From positions 1-12,769 of the forward strand of contig CALKWO010000160.1 of NCBI GenBank assembly GCA_938003875.1: 12,769 bases of DNA, written 5' to 3'. Position numbers and translations under genes: made by a program. Each line of letters starts with the position of its first letter. Within the stretch, counting starts at the first letter, position 1. Positions 1 through 6,763 of this stretch are shown here, in pieces. The notes beneath the pieces were generated by a model. The model was not told the DNA's origin. It worked only from the letters and a program-made list of their open reading frames with translations, and ran no database searches. This stretch comes from an uncultured bacterium (GTDB lineage: Bacteria; Planctomycetota; Uabimicrobiia; Uabimicrobiales; JABWCH01).

Positions 1-32
1 GATAAGATTACAGCTTACGCACGGGAAAGATT

Positions 33-47
33 GCCTCCGAAGGAGGC
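33..47. other. Short perfect hairpin near the left edge
   Basis: GCCTCC and GGAGGC form a 6-bp stem around a GAA loop. On the plus strand it is followed by an A-rich tract rather than a T run, and on the minus strand by no clear T run, so it is not a convincing terminator. The right arm contains AAGGAGG, but it lies about 16 nt from the ATG at 63, too far to be that codon's ribosome binding site. Its role is unknown. Confidence 0.3.
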
Positions 48-101
48 TAATTTAAAAAAAACATGCATTTTGGTAACCCATTATACTATAATAGGCTATC
101 A

Positions 102-131
102 TTCCCGTTCCCGTTCCCGTTCCCGTTCCCG
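102..131. repeat. Tandem hexamer array (TTCCCG)x5, left arm of an inverted pair
   Basis: Five perfect, uninterrupted copies of TTCCCG. The reverse complement of the unit, CGGGAA, forms a second array at 251-271, so the two arrays are inverted and could pair over about 21 bp. They bracket a truncated four-helix-bundle reading frame. Read in the frame of that gene from the upstream ATG at 63, the array would encode alternating Phe-Pro; the better-supported start at 153 leaves it untranslated. Confidence 0.85.
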
Positions 132-152
132 ATTTCAAGCGAGGAAGTAAAA

Positions 153-248
153 ATGAACACTTTCGAGCATGAACGTTTAGACTCATATCAAGTTGCCATT
201 AAATTTGTAGCATTGGGAAACACTGTTGTTGAAACGTTACCTCACTGA
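153..248 (+). pseudogene. Remnant of a four-helix-bundle (S23/IVP-type) protein gene
   Basis: The 31 codons from the ATG at 153 read MNTFEHERLDSYQVAI, then KFVALGNTVVETLPH and a stop. This matches, from memory of the family, the first helix of the four-helix-bundle proteins related to the 23S rRNA intervening-sequence protein (pattern F-H-E-x-L-D-x-Y-x-A-x-x-F-V-A-L, then LP). Full members are roughly 115-130 residues and continue with a DQL-RRA helix, which is absent from every frame here. GAGGAAG at 141-147 is a good ribosome binding site, 5 nt before this ATG, which favours it over the ATG at 63. The stop abuts an inverted hexamer array, so the middle and end of the gene appear deleted. 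It is probably non-functional; a genuine micropeptide is possible but less likely. Confidence 0.55.
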
Positions 249-250
249 TT

Positions 251-271
251 CGGGAACGGGAACGGGAACGG
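251..271. repeat. Tandem hexamer array (CGGGAA)x3.5, right arm of an inverted pair
   Basis: Three and a half copies of CGGGAA begin 2 nt after the stop of the remnant reading frame. The array is the exact inverse of the TTCCCG array at 102-131. Just outside the two arrays lies a further short inverted match, TGGTAAC at 71-77 and GTTACCA at 277-283, which may mark the outer edges of a small element. Confidence 0.8.
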
Positions 272-317
272 CTTTTGTTACCACGCTTCATCCATAATTC
301 CGAAAACTTCAATTTTT

Positions 318-333
318 AAGTGCGGAATGTAGG
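318..333 (-). repeat. Diverged copy of the CCTAYATTCCGCA repeat (IS-end-like)
   Basis: Read on the minus strand this is CCTACATTCCGCACTT. It matches the two longer copies at 1517 and 12716 over CCTAYATTCCGCA, then CTT after a one-base gap. The plus-strand copies start with CCTA and this one ends with TAGG, as expected for inverted ends of one family of insertion sequences. The CCTA-ATTC start resembles IS1380-family termini such as ISEcp1, but that is recall, not a search. No transposase is visible nearby. Confidence 0.45.
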
Positions 334-383
334 TACTAAATTCGTAAAATCGTCTTTAGTTATAATAAAGACAGGCACAAAAT

Positions 384-417
384 AAAAAAACCACGCCAAA
401 GGACGTGGTTTTTTTAT
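384..417 (-). terminator. Intrinsic terminator of the aldo/keto reductase gene
   Basis: It lies directly after the TGA stop. CCACG at 391-395 pairs with CGTGG at 404-408, extended inward by CC/GG and outward by an A run pairing with a T run. On the minus strand the stem is followed by at least seven T. Because the flanking A and T runs are symmetrical it could work in both directions. Confidence 0.85.
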
Positions 418-1467
418 TCAGTTTTTATAGAATTCAAGATCATTGCCAGCGAAAGGAGCCATTGCATTGATGCGTTTCTGGCGTTCGGCCTGATTCCAGT
501 TCCATGTTTTACGAGCAATAGCAGCATTTTGGGAAACCTGCTGGACGCTTTCCATACCACTGATAAGGCAGGTAATGGGTAAGGACCACACAAATCCGAA
601 AACATCCTCTACGGAGAGAACATCAGGTATAGCTGGCTTTACAAAGACTTCCGTTCGACACCAACCCTTGTTCCCTCCGAAAAAACGTCCGTAGGCCAGC
701 GTTTTCATCGCCAGTACGCCGATACCTGCCTCCACACACTTTGGTAACACATGGGTGACAAAGCTTTCGAAGTGTGGGTCAGCAGGATTGACTGGCATCT
801 GCGAGGCGTTCATCTTTATTCCGCGTTTTTTGATCTCCTCTAGCATCTTGAGATGGGCTTTGTAGGAACCATGTCCAGTGAAACCGATGTGCCTAGCCTT
901 GCCCTTTTTCTGAGCTTCGAGAAAGGCATCAAGAACACCATTTTGGATGCGCTCTTCTACATCTTTGGAGCTTTCTAATGCATGCATCTGCCATAAATCT
1001 ACGTAGTCGGTCTTCATGCGGGAGAGAGAATTATCAAGATCTTTCAATGCCATTTCTTTGTTTTTGGCTAAGGATTTTGTCATGATGAAAGAAACGTCCC
1101 TGTACTTGGGAGTAAGAAATTTTCCATAACGTTCCTCTGCTCTTCCGTTGCTATACAAGGGGGCGTTATCGAAAAAGCGCACTCCCTCCTCCAAGGCTTT
1201 TTCAATGATAGACTGCGCGTCCTTTTCCTCGGCACTCCCCACATGGTCGCCTCCTACGCCCAAATTCGTTACGAACGGACCGTAAGAACCCAGTTTTCGC
1301 AAGGGTAAAAGTTTTCCTAACCGATCAGCGGCAACAACGATCTTTTCCTCGCCATGGCAAAGGCTAGGCATCATCAGACCTACGCCGTATCCTGCCAGCA
1401 TGAGCATAAACTCCCTGCGTTTAAGTTTCATGTGTAGGCCGATGGCATTTTCATTCTCATCTTTCAT
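418..1467 (-). CDS. Tat-exported aldo/keto reductase
   Basis: A 349-residue NAD(P)H-dependent aldo/keto reductase that should reduce aldehydes or ketones to alcohols, or the reverse. The tetrad is visible: D100 (in FFDNAPLY), Y105, K131 (in MTKS) and H162 (in WQMHAL). The N-terminus carries a twin-arginine-type signal: LKRREF at 15-20 followed by a hydrophobic stretch to about residue 37, so the folded, cofactor-loaded enzyme is probably exported or membrane-anchored. The ATG at 1467 has AAGGA 7 nt upstream; the ATG at 1431 would also keep the signal. It is probably the last gene of an operon with the tautomerase and the short-chain dehydrogenase, ending at the hairpin just downstream. The substrate cannot be inferred. 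Confidence 0.9.
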   Translation of the reverse strand: MKDENENAIGLHMKLKRREFMLMLAGYGVGLMMPSLCHGEEKIVVAADRLGKLLPLRKLGSYGPFVTNLGVGGDHVGSAEEKDAQSIIEKALEEGVRFFDNAPLYSNGRAEERYGKFLTPKYRDVSFIMTKSLAKNKEMALKDLDNSLSRMKTDYVDLWQMHALESSKDVEERIQNGVLDAFLEAQKKGKARHIGFTGHGSYKAHLKMLEEIKKRGIKMNASQMPVNPADPHFESFVTHVLPKCVEAGIGVLAMKTLAYGRFFGGNKGWCRTEVFVKPAIPDVLSVEDVFGFVWSLPITCLISGMESVQQVSQNAAIARKTWNWNQAERQKRINAMAPFAGNDLEFYKN

Positions 1468-1516
1468 AAAATATTCCTTCTTTTGTGCAGTGGTTATTTA
1501 TTTCCTAAATTTTACG

Positions 1517-1537
1517 CCTATATTCCGCAGCTTGTAA
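1517..1537 (+). repeat. Full copy of the CCTATATTCCGCAGCTTGTAA repeat
   Basis: A 21-bp sequence identical to 12716-12736. With one mismatch the match extends three bases further upstream (TAC, then G or A). This copy sits in the 102-bp gap between the tautomerase and aldo/keto reductase genes. On the minus strand it supplies TATAGG, 18 nt after a TTGAAG, a weak possible promoter for the reductase. It looks like a solitary insertion-sequence end or another dispersed intergenic repeat. Confidence 0.7.
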
Positions 1538-1569
1538 TATCTTCAACAAAATTTTGACTAAAACAAAAA

Positions 1570-1761
1570 TCATTGACTTTTTATCGTTTTTAAAGTTTTT
1601 CCTCCAATACCAATGTTTTCTGTCGGATATTCCTGTATATAAATAAAAAAATATTCGGCTGGGTAACCTGTAATTTTAGCAGCTTCTCTTGTAAGATTTT
1701 CTACCAATTGTTTCTTTTTTTCTTCGGTTGTTGGATCCATTGCAATTGTAATTGTTGGCAT
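1570..1761 (-). CDS. 4-oxalocrotonate tautomerase-family protein
   Basis: 63 residues, the usual length of the small 4-OT subunits. It begins Met-Pro-Thr-Ile-Thr; removal of Met would expose the catalytic Pro1 that acts as general base in this family. The EEKKKQLVENLTREAAKITG helix and the YFFIYIQEYPTENIGIGG region follow the family pattern, including the late turn GIGG. Such proteins assemble as hexamers or trimers of dimers and interconvert enol and keto forms. The arginine near position 11 of classical 4-OT is not evident (Lys in that stretch), so the substrate probably differs from 2-hydroxymuconate. AAAGGAAG, 5 nt before the ATG, is a good ribosome binding site. It lies 51 bp after the dehydrogenase gene and is probably cotranscribed with it. 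Confidence 0.85.
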   Translation of the reverse strand: MPTITIAMDPTTEEKKKQLVENLTREAAKITGYPAEYFFIYIQEYPTENIGIGGKTLKTIKSQ

Positions 1762-1812
1762 AATGACTTCCTTTTATTAAAAAAAATATTATATTTCTAG
1801 CCTTAATCTGCC

Positions 1813-2718
1813 TTAGCCCTTTGTGCGTAAACGATTCACCAATAGATCCTCTTTGATGATCTGATCTTTCATTTTCAACAATTCGTTAACATCCCAGTTG
1901 CTGCTCAAGTAACGGCCTTTGGCCCAATCCGCTTTTCCTGAACAAAGCCAAACAATGAATCCTGCGGCCAATTCAGGTTTGTCCACCAGATAGGAATGCA
2001 TTTCATCAGGCATGTTCTTGGCCAGGGTTGTAGGCACACCTCCAGGATGAATGGCAAAGCATTTTATGCCGTCTTCGCCATGATCAAGATTTACGAATTC
2101 GCAAAGACGGTTGATCGCGTGTTTGGATGTCTGATAATCTGATGCCCCTGGTGTAAGCAGTTGAGCACCAATCGAAGAAATGAGAATCAAATGGCCACCT
2201 GTTGATCCCTTAGCAGCCTGTTTACGTGCGGATTCGATAAGATGGGGTATAGCAAAACGGACAAGATAATATGAGCCTTTCAGATTGACTTCCCATGACC
2301 TCCACCAACTGGAGATATTGGATTCACCGATCTTGCACCATTTATCAAGGTATCCTGCATTGGCATCCGCTACATCGATGCTCCCGAATTGGGCTACACA
2401 ATCTTCAATAGCTGCTTTAACTTGTTCTGCCTCGGTCACATCACAAACCATATATGAGCATCGCGTCTTTGGATTCGCCTCTGCTATTTTAGCCTTAGTT
2501 TCTTCAAGTGCTTTTTCCGACCTTGCAGTAATATAGATCGCGTCGGCTCCTGCCTGAGCGAAGGCTACTGCTGTCGCCTGTCCAATACCTTGCGATGCGC
2601 CTGACAAAAAAATCGTTTTGTTCGAAGCACTTCCCTTCAAAGTAGTTTTGGGATCAATGTCCGAATATTGCGAATGGTGAGTACTAAAATTGAGAAACTG
2701 CGTTTGGATCGAAGACAT
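1813..2718 (-). CDS. Short-chain dehydrogenase/reductase (SDR)
   Basis: A 301-residue cytosolic NAD(P)-dependent oxidoreductase of the classical SDR type. Seen in order (from the ATG at 2718): the nucleotide-binding SGASQGIG at 39-46; an acidic CDV after the third strand; NAG at 120-122; the catalytic Ser in ILISSIG near 181; YQTSK with Y195 and K199; and an IHPGG loop after the active site. About 30 residues precede the Rossmann fold, longer than usual. An ATG at 2736 is in frame, but AAGGAGAA lies inside its codons 2-4 and is spaced 9 nt before the ATG at 2718, so 2718 is taken as the start. It is the first gene after a recognisable promoter, followed by a tautomerase and an aldo/keto reductase. 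The substrate is unknown; WLCSGKADWAKGRYL fits the usual SDR tail. Confidence 0.88.
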   Translation of the reverse strand: MSSIQTQFLNFSTHHSQYSDIDPKTTLKGSASNKTIFLSGASQGIGQATAVAFAQAGADAIYITARSEKALEETKAKIAEANPKTRCSYMVCDVTEAEQVKAAIEDCVAQFGSIDVADANAGYLDKWCKIGESNISSWWRSWEVNLKGSYYLVRFAIPHLIESARKQAAKGSTGGHLILISSIGAQLLTPGASDYQTSKHAINRLCEFVNLDHGEDGIKCFAIHPGGVPTTLAKNMPDEMHSYLVDKPELAAGFIVWLCSGKADWAKGRYLSSNWDVNELLKMKDQIIKEDLLVNRLRTKG

Positions 2719-2772
2719 GAAATTGTTCTCCTTCATAGCAAATTTTTTTCTTTTTTTCCATTATTTCGAGCG

Positions 2773-2815
2773 TTAGAATGCCTTACGCAACTCTTATTAT
2801 AATCTTTAGAATGCC
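2773..2815. promoter_or_regulatory. Paired 10-bp direct repeats TTAGAATGCC (possible operator)
   Basis: Exact copies lie at 2773-2782 and 2806-2815, 33 bp apart start to start, about three helical turns. One lies in the spacer of the predicted minus-strand promoter, the other about 8-17 nt downstream of the expected transcription start. That is where a repressor dimer or tetramer would block transcription. No regulator binding this sequence is identified in the window. Confidence 0.4.
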
Positions 2816-2824
2816 CTATTTGAA
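2796..2824 (-). promoter_or_regulatory. Sigma-70-like promoter for the dehydrogenase operon
   Basis: On the minus strand, TTCAAA (2819-2824) is followed after 17 bp by a perfect TATAAT (2796-2801). The expected start near 2789 would give a leader of about 70 nt before the ATG at 2718. No other good promoter was seen between the sigma-54 activator gene and the dehydrogenase. Confidence 0.5.
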
Positions 2825-2909
2825 TACATAAAACTGTTTTTTTCTTGCATAATCCTCCGATTCGGGACAGAATTATACCGATGCCCACTTGGGATATGCT
2901 AGATTTATT

Positions 2910-4598
2910 CTAGTCTTCAGATGGGGCTGGTTCTGGGGAAAATTTGTTGTAAAGGCTCCGTCTGGAAACGCCTAGAATGCGAGATGCTTCGGTTTTATTG
3001 CCTTGGGTTTCTGCCAGGGTCTGAAGGATATAGTTGTTTTCAAATCTCTGTACCGCTTCCTTCAAAGGTAAGCGTGGCGGTATGGACATATATCCTGTAT
3101 TGGCGTTCTTGAGATGGGCAACATCCTCTCTGGTAATCTTTTCGCTTCTTCTTTTTAAGGCTACGATTCTTTTGATTTCATGCTCCAGTTCGCGAATGTT
3201 GCCAGGCCAGGTATGGTTCAGTAAAATTTCCAGAGCGTTCGGTTCGATTTCCTGGATTTTTTTTTCACAGGCATCATGGGATTGCTTGAGGAAATGCTCG
3301 ACCAGCAAAGGTATATCTTCGATCCTTTGTCTTAAGGGAGGCAATTCCAGGGCAACTACTCTCAATCGATACCATAGATCTTCCCGAAAGAGGTTCTGGG
3401 CGATCAGTTCTGGAAGATTGCGATGTGTGGCACAGATTATGCGGAGGTCTACTTTTTGCCATGTTTGTGAGCCTACAGGACGAATTGTATTAGTCTCCAG
3501 TACCTTCAAAAGCTTTCCTTGCATAGAAAGAGACATATCTCCCACTTCGTCTAAAAATAGAGTTCCTCTGTCCGCTACGGAAAAAAGCCCCTTTTTATTT
3601 TCCATTGCACCTGTGAATGCTCCCTGCACATAGCCAAACAATTCGCTTTCTAAAAGAGTATCAGGGATAGCAGCGCAGTTTTCGCAAACCATAGGCCCAT
3701 TTTTTCTTTTGCTTTCATCATGGATGGCTTTAGCCAGCAAACCTTTTCCTGTTCCGCTCTCTCCTGTGATCAAAATGGGAACGTCTGACTGGGCTGCCTG
3801 TCTGGCAATTTGAAAAAGCCGCCTCATCTGGAAATCAGAGCTAAGAAGATTTCCCATGCGATATATTCCAGAGATCTCTTCTTGCCTCTCAGAAAGAGCT
3901 TCATAGGACTGTCTACCTTTGACAGATTCTTGCTTTTCCTGGCTTTTTTTCCATTCAGACATGGTATTTTCCAGGGTTTTCATCAGTTGTGTGTTGTGAA
4001 TAGCAAGAGAAGCCTGGTCTGCAAATGCCTGCAAAAGAGGGATGAAATGCTGCGAAAAAGCATCCAGACAAAAGCGGTTGTCCAGATACAAAACGCCCAG
4101 AATCTTTTCTCTAATCTGCAAAGGAAGACAGACTACAGATCGCAATCCCAGATCTCGGACAGAACCACAGGATTCTACGCCTGGCTCTTCCTGCGCATTG
4201 GAAGTGATCAGAATTTTACCGCTTTTCAGCACAGATTGAGCTATGGATTTACTGATTTTAAAGCCAGGGTCTTGTATACCTTCCTTATCGAAATTTCGTG
4301 CAACGATGACCTCTGGTTTATCTCCCATAATCACAAAGCCTCTTTCCGACCTTGTCATCTGTATGGCTTTGTCTAATATCAAAGTCAGGATGGAATCGCT
4401 GTCTCGTCGGGAGTTCAAAATTTTATTCAATTCTAAGACTTCAAGAAGGTGTTTGTTTTGCTCTTGTGTCTGCTCTAAGAAAGAAAGGTTGCCAGTTTTT
4501 TCCCACTGTTCTAAGAAACGATGTAGAAGCTCCTGGTCGTGCAGGCTTAAAAGAGAAAGCAATGTTTCATATTTCTTCAAAAGGCTTTTGCTCTTCAT
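2910..4598 (-). CDS. GAF-domain sigma-54-dependent transcriptional activator
   Basis: A 562-residue enhancer-binding protein that should use ATP hydrolysis to open sigma-54 RNA polymerase promoters. Residues 1-60 are helical and charged; a GAF sensor spans about 62-202. The AAA+ domain shows Walker A GESGTGKG at 279-286, an intact GAFTGA loop at 326-331 (sigma-54 contact), Walker B LFLDEVGD at 347-354 and FREDLWYRLR. A Fis-type helix-turn-helix lies at about 528-553 (GNKTEASRILGVSRRSLYNK). There is no receiver domain, so the signal is presumably a ligand at the GAF domain. A GTG at 4637 is in frame but has no ribosome binding site. AAGGTGA, overlapping the holA stop and 7 nt before the ATG at 4598, decides the start and suggests translational coupling to holA. 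Confidence 0.93.
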   Translation of the reverse strand: MKSKSLLKKYETLLSLLSLHDQELLHRFLEQWEKTGNLSFLEQTQEQNKHLLEVLELNKILNSRRDSDSILTLILDKAIQMTRSERGFVIMGDKPEVIVARNFDKEGIQDPGFKISKSIAQSVLKSGKILITSNAQEEPGVESCGSVRDLGLRSVVCLPLQIREKILGVLYLDNRFCLDAFSQHFIPLLQAFADQASLAIHNTQLMKTLENTMSEWKKSQEKQESVKGRQSYEALSERQEEISGIYRMGNLLSSDFQMRRLFQIARQAAQSDVPILITGESGTGKGLLAKAIHDESKRKNGPMVCENCAAIPDTLLESELFGYVQGAFTGAMENKKGLFSVADRGTLFLDEVGDMSLSMQGKLLKVLETNTIRPVGSQTWQKVDLRIICATHRNLPELIAQNLFREDLWYRLRVVALELPPLRQRIEDIPLLVEHFLKQSHDACEKKIQEIEPNALEILLNHTWPGNIRELEHEIKRIVALKRRSEKITREDVAHLKNANTGYMSIPPRLPLKEAVQRFENNYILQTLAETQGNKTEASRILGVSRRSLYNKFSPEPAPSED

Positions 4599-4605
4599 GA
4601 GAAGA

Positions 4606-5643
4606 TCACCTTCTTTCCTGAGATTTGGTGATTCCACAAATAAAAAAAATCAGCTTTTCTATGATAATGGAAGGGGATGTTCTGGAAAACTTGACTTCCA
4701 GTTGCGATTCTAAAATTTTTCGCCAAATTTCTTTCAGATTCTCCTGGTTAAAGTGGGTGCAATGGTCTTTAAGTTTTGTTACAACATAAGGATGCAGGCT
4801 CTTGGTATCCTGAGAAATCAGTATCCTCCAGATGTCTTTTATTCGTTTGTGGATCATCTTGATCAGATATAAACTTATTCCTGTATGGTCAGACAAAGTG
4901 GAACCATCCTGGGTCGAGACATATCTCTTGAAGATCAGATCACAAAGAGCCATGGCTTTTTTCAGATCTTTTGTAGAGATGGCATCCTGAAAATCAAAGA
5001 TATTGACCTTTTTCGTTGCCTGAACAACGGCCTTAATATCATCTGGCATAATTTCTTTTTTATCTTTGACAAACACAACCAGCTTTTCTATTTGCAGGGA
5101 AAGATCGCTCAGGTTGTTCCCAATACAATCGGATAGCATTTCAGCAGCTTCGTATTTGATCCTTTTTTGGTAGTTTTCCACTCGATGGCAAACCCATTTC
5201 ACCAGTTCGTTTTCTCGGCTCCAGGGCGTACTCTCTTTTAAAGGGTCGCATTCTATCAGAAAATCGGATTCTTTTAAAAATTTGCCCAATTTCGTGCGCT
5301 GGTCTATTTTTTCCAGCTCCATTACCAGGGTAGAAAAAGAGCACGGAGATCGCAAATATTCCGTCAAAGGATCAGCCAGCTTGGAAAAGATTTTACCAGC
5401 ATCTTTTAAAACAATAAAATTACGCTCATCGAAAAGAGACTGGGAATATAAATCGCTGAGAAGATTCTGGGCAGAAAAATTTTCGTAAGTTGTATATTCT
5501 TTGTAGAAAAAGCGATCTTCTCCCAATTTCTTTTTGAGCATGTCCATAGCCTGGTCTTTTAAAAATTTTTCTGTTCCCAAAAGAATATAAAGAGGTTTTA
5601 TCGTACTTTTAGTAAGACTTTTTTCAAATTGGCTATATTTCAT
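4606..5643 (-). CDS. holA: DNA polymerase III delta subunit
   Basis: 345 residues, the usual length of the clamp-loader delta subunit, which opens the beta sliding clamp during replication. Family traits: the N-terminal PLYILLGTEKFLKDQA at about 17-32; FSAQNLLSDLYSQSLFDERN at about 56-75 in the region holding the clamp-binding loop; IGNNLSDLSLQIEKLVVF at about 174-191; and KKVNIFDFQDAIS, the start of the collar domain, at about 212-224. Walker motifs are absent, as expected for delta. The start has only a weak ribosome binding site, but the family N-terminus begins within 20 residues, so it is probably right. It follows mcsB by 61 bp and its stop overlaps the ribosome binding site of the sigma-54 activator gene. 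Confidence 0.9.
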   Translation of the reverse strand: MKYSQFEKSLTKSTIKPLYILLGTEKFLKDQAMDMLKKKLGEDRFFYKEYTTYENFSAQNLLSDLYSQSLFDERNFIVLKDAGKIFSKLADPLTEYLRSPCSFSTLVMELEKIDQRTKLGKFLKESDFLIECDPLKESTPWSRENELVKWVCHRVENYQKRIKYEAAEMLSDCIGNNLSDLSLQIEKLVVFVKDKKEIMPDDIKAVVQATKKVNIFDFQDAISTKDLKKAMALCDLIFKRYVSTQDGSTLSDHTGISLYLIKMIHKRIKDIWRILISQDTKSLHPYVVTKLKDHCTHFNQENLKEIWRKILESQLEVKFSRTSPSIIIEKLIFFICGITKSQERR

Positions 5644-5650
5644 AGAGTTT

Positions 5651-5717
5651 TATATTTTTTCTGTATTAGTCAAAGTGATCCTGTGCAAATTGACTAAAAA
5701 AGTGTTATATTTTTTCT
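5651..5717. repeat. Inverted repeat TTAGTCAA-N16-TTGACTAA inside a 12-bp direct repeat
   Basis: The 61-bp gap between mcsB and holA contains perfect inverted arms at 5666-5673 and 5690-5697. TATATTTTTTCT occurs at 5651-5662 and again at 5706-5717, the second copy running into the end of mcsB. On the minus (transcribed) strand no T tract follows the arms, so it is not a standard terminator. It could be a protein-binding site or an RNA processing hairpin. Confidence 0.45.
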
Positions 5718-6763
5718 TTTGTGTTAAAAATTTTTTTACAAACCTGTGCCCTGAATTTATCTTCGTCTTCATCTTCCATAGGAACAGGCACTATTCTTCC
5801 TAAATTGGCACTTAAGGAAAACAAGAATAGGAAATTGGCCGTTTCCAAAGGCAAAGGCACTAAATCCAATGCACTTCCTAAGCGTATCAGAGAAAGATGC
5901 TGCATCAATTCGTGCAAGGAGAGAGATTTTTCAGAACAAAGTGCCTTTTGGGAAGCCCTACATTTTTTCAGTATATCCTGAGAATTTTTGAGCATTTTTT
6001 CCCTTGCATTTTTTTCGTAGTTTATGACCTGGGGAATGAGGGACTGTATCTGGGCGACCATTTGTGTTTCTTTCAAGCCTAAGCTTTTTTGGTTGGACAA
6101 TTGAAAAAAATCCCCCAAAGGAATCGTTCCTTCGCCGTAAAGCCCTCTAAGGCAAAAATGGTATTTCGACAATTCCTGCTGTATGTTAGACATTTGTTTG
6201 CTCAAACTAAGGGCAGGCAAATGAAGCATGACAGAAATACGCAGTCCAGTTCCTGTATTACTGGGGCAGGCAGTCAAATAACCATATTTTTCATGAAAGC
6301 AATAGGGAAGATGCTCATCCAGAAGATCATCCAGAGCATTGATTTCCTCCCATAGCTCCTGGATATGCAAGCCTGAGTGCATTACCTGGATTCTTAAGTG
6401 ATCTTCTTCGTTGATCATGATGGAAACGCTTTCATCTTTTTTTAAAAAGACCCCTCTGGGCATACTACTCTTGAGATGCTCTTTGCTAATCAAATGCCTT
6501 TCAAATAAGACATAAAGATCTTTTTCTGGCATTGTTTTTAGAGAAAAATAGCAATAATCCTGTAAATCCTGGACGTTTTGCATACGACACGAAATGTATT
6601 CCAGAGTTTTTGCATTCTCTTCCTGGTTCGCTCTTCCTGGAAAGAGAAATCCCTCTATATTACGTGCTAAACGTATTCTGCTACACATTACAATATCTAC
6701 ATCATTGCCATAACCCTTAAGCCATATAGGTGGTGTTTGCGCAATAATATTATAGAGTTCCAT
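5705..6763 (-). CDS. mcsB: Protein arginine kinase
   Basis: A 352-residue protein-arginine phosphotransferase of the ATP:guanido kinase fold. It transfers phosphate from ATP to arginine side chains, which in Firmicutes marks proteins for ClpCP. Key motifs: SRIRLARN at 28-35, NEEDHLRIQ at 118-126, the catalytic CPSNTGTG at 166-173 (C166) and LRGLYGEG at 205-212. The region after YGEG reads TIPLGDFFQLSNQ, which diverges from the common TEAxGN. The C-terminal allosteric RDxxRA motif appears as EDKFRA at 334-339, inside an acidic stretch. It overlaps mcsA by 14 nt, indicating coupled translation; GGAAAGG precedes the ATG. Neither ctsR nor clpC is in the window. Confidence 0.93.
   Translation of the reverse strand: MELYNIIAQTPPIWLKGYGNDVDIVMCSRIRLARNIEGFLFPGRANQEENAKTLEYISCRMQNVQDLQDYCYFSLKTMPEKDLYVLFERHLISKEHLKSSMPRGVFLKKDESVSIMINEEDHLRIQVMHSGLHIQELWEEINALDDLLDEHLPYCFHEKYGYLTACPSNTGTGLRISVMLHLPALSLSKQMSNIQQELSKYHFCLRGLYGEGTIPLGDFFQLSNQKSLGLKETQMVAQIQSLIPQVINYEKNAREKMLKNSQDILKKCRASQKALCSEKSLSLHELMQHLSLIRLGSALDLVPLPLETANFLFLFSLSANLGRIVPVPMEDEDEDKFRAQVCKKIFNTKEKI

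Noticed and set aside
63..152. N-terminal extension of the four-helix remnant from the ATG at 63, encoding a Phe-Pro repeat
   Set aside because: No properly spaced ribosome binding site at 63, whereas GAGGAAG fits the ATG at 153; the Phe-Pro stretch is just the translated hexamer array.
2884..2913. Small palindromes after the sigma-54 activator (CCCACTTGGG and CTAGATTTATTCTAG) as a terminator
   Set aside because: Stems are only 4-5 bp and no T run follows on the minus strand.
3034..3633. 199-codon open frame on the plus strand
   Set aside because: It is antisense to the sigma-54 activator, with low-complexity, unrecognisable protein; a shadow of the conserved AAA+ gene.
4180..4196. GG-N10-GC match resembling a sigma-54 promoter
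   Set aside because: It lies inside the activator coding sequence, lacks the TGGCAC and TTGC contexts, and such matches occur by chance.
4599..4637. GTG start adding 13 residues to the sigma-54 activator
   Set aside because: No ribosome binding site precedes it and it lies inside holA; AAGGTGA favours the ATG at 4598.
3810..4713. Overlapping plus-strand open frames of up to 188 codons
   Set aside because: Antisense to the GAF region and the activator/holA junction, with no ribosome binding sites or recognisable domains.
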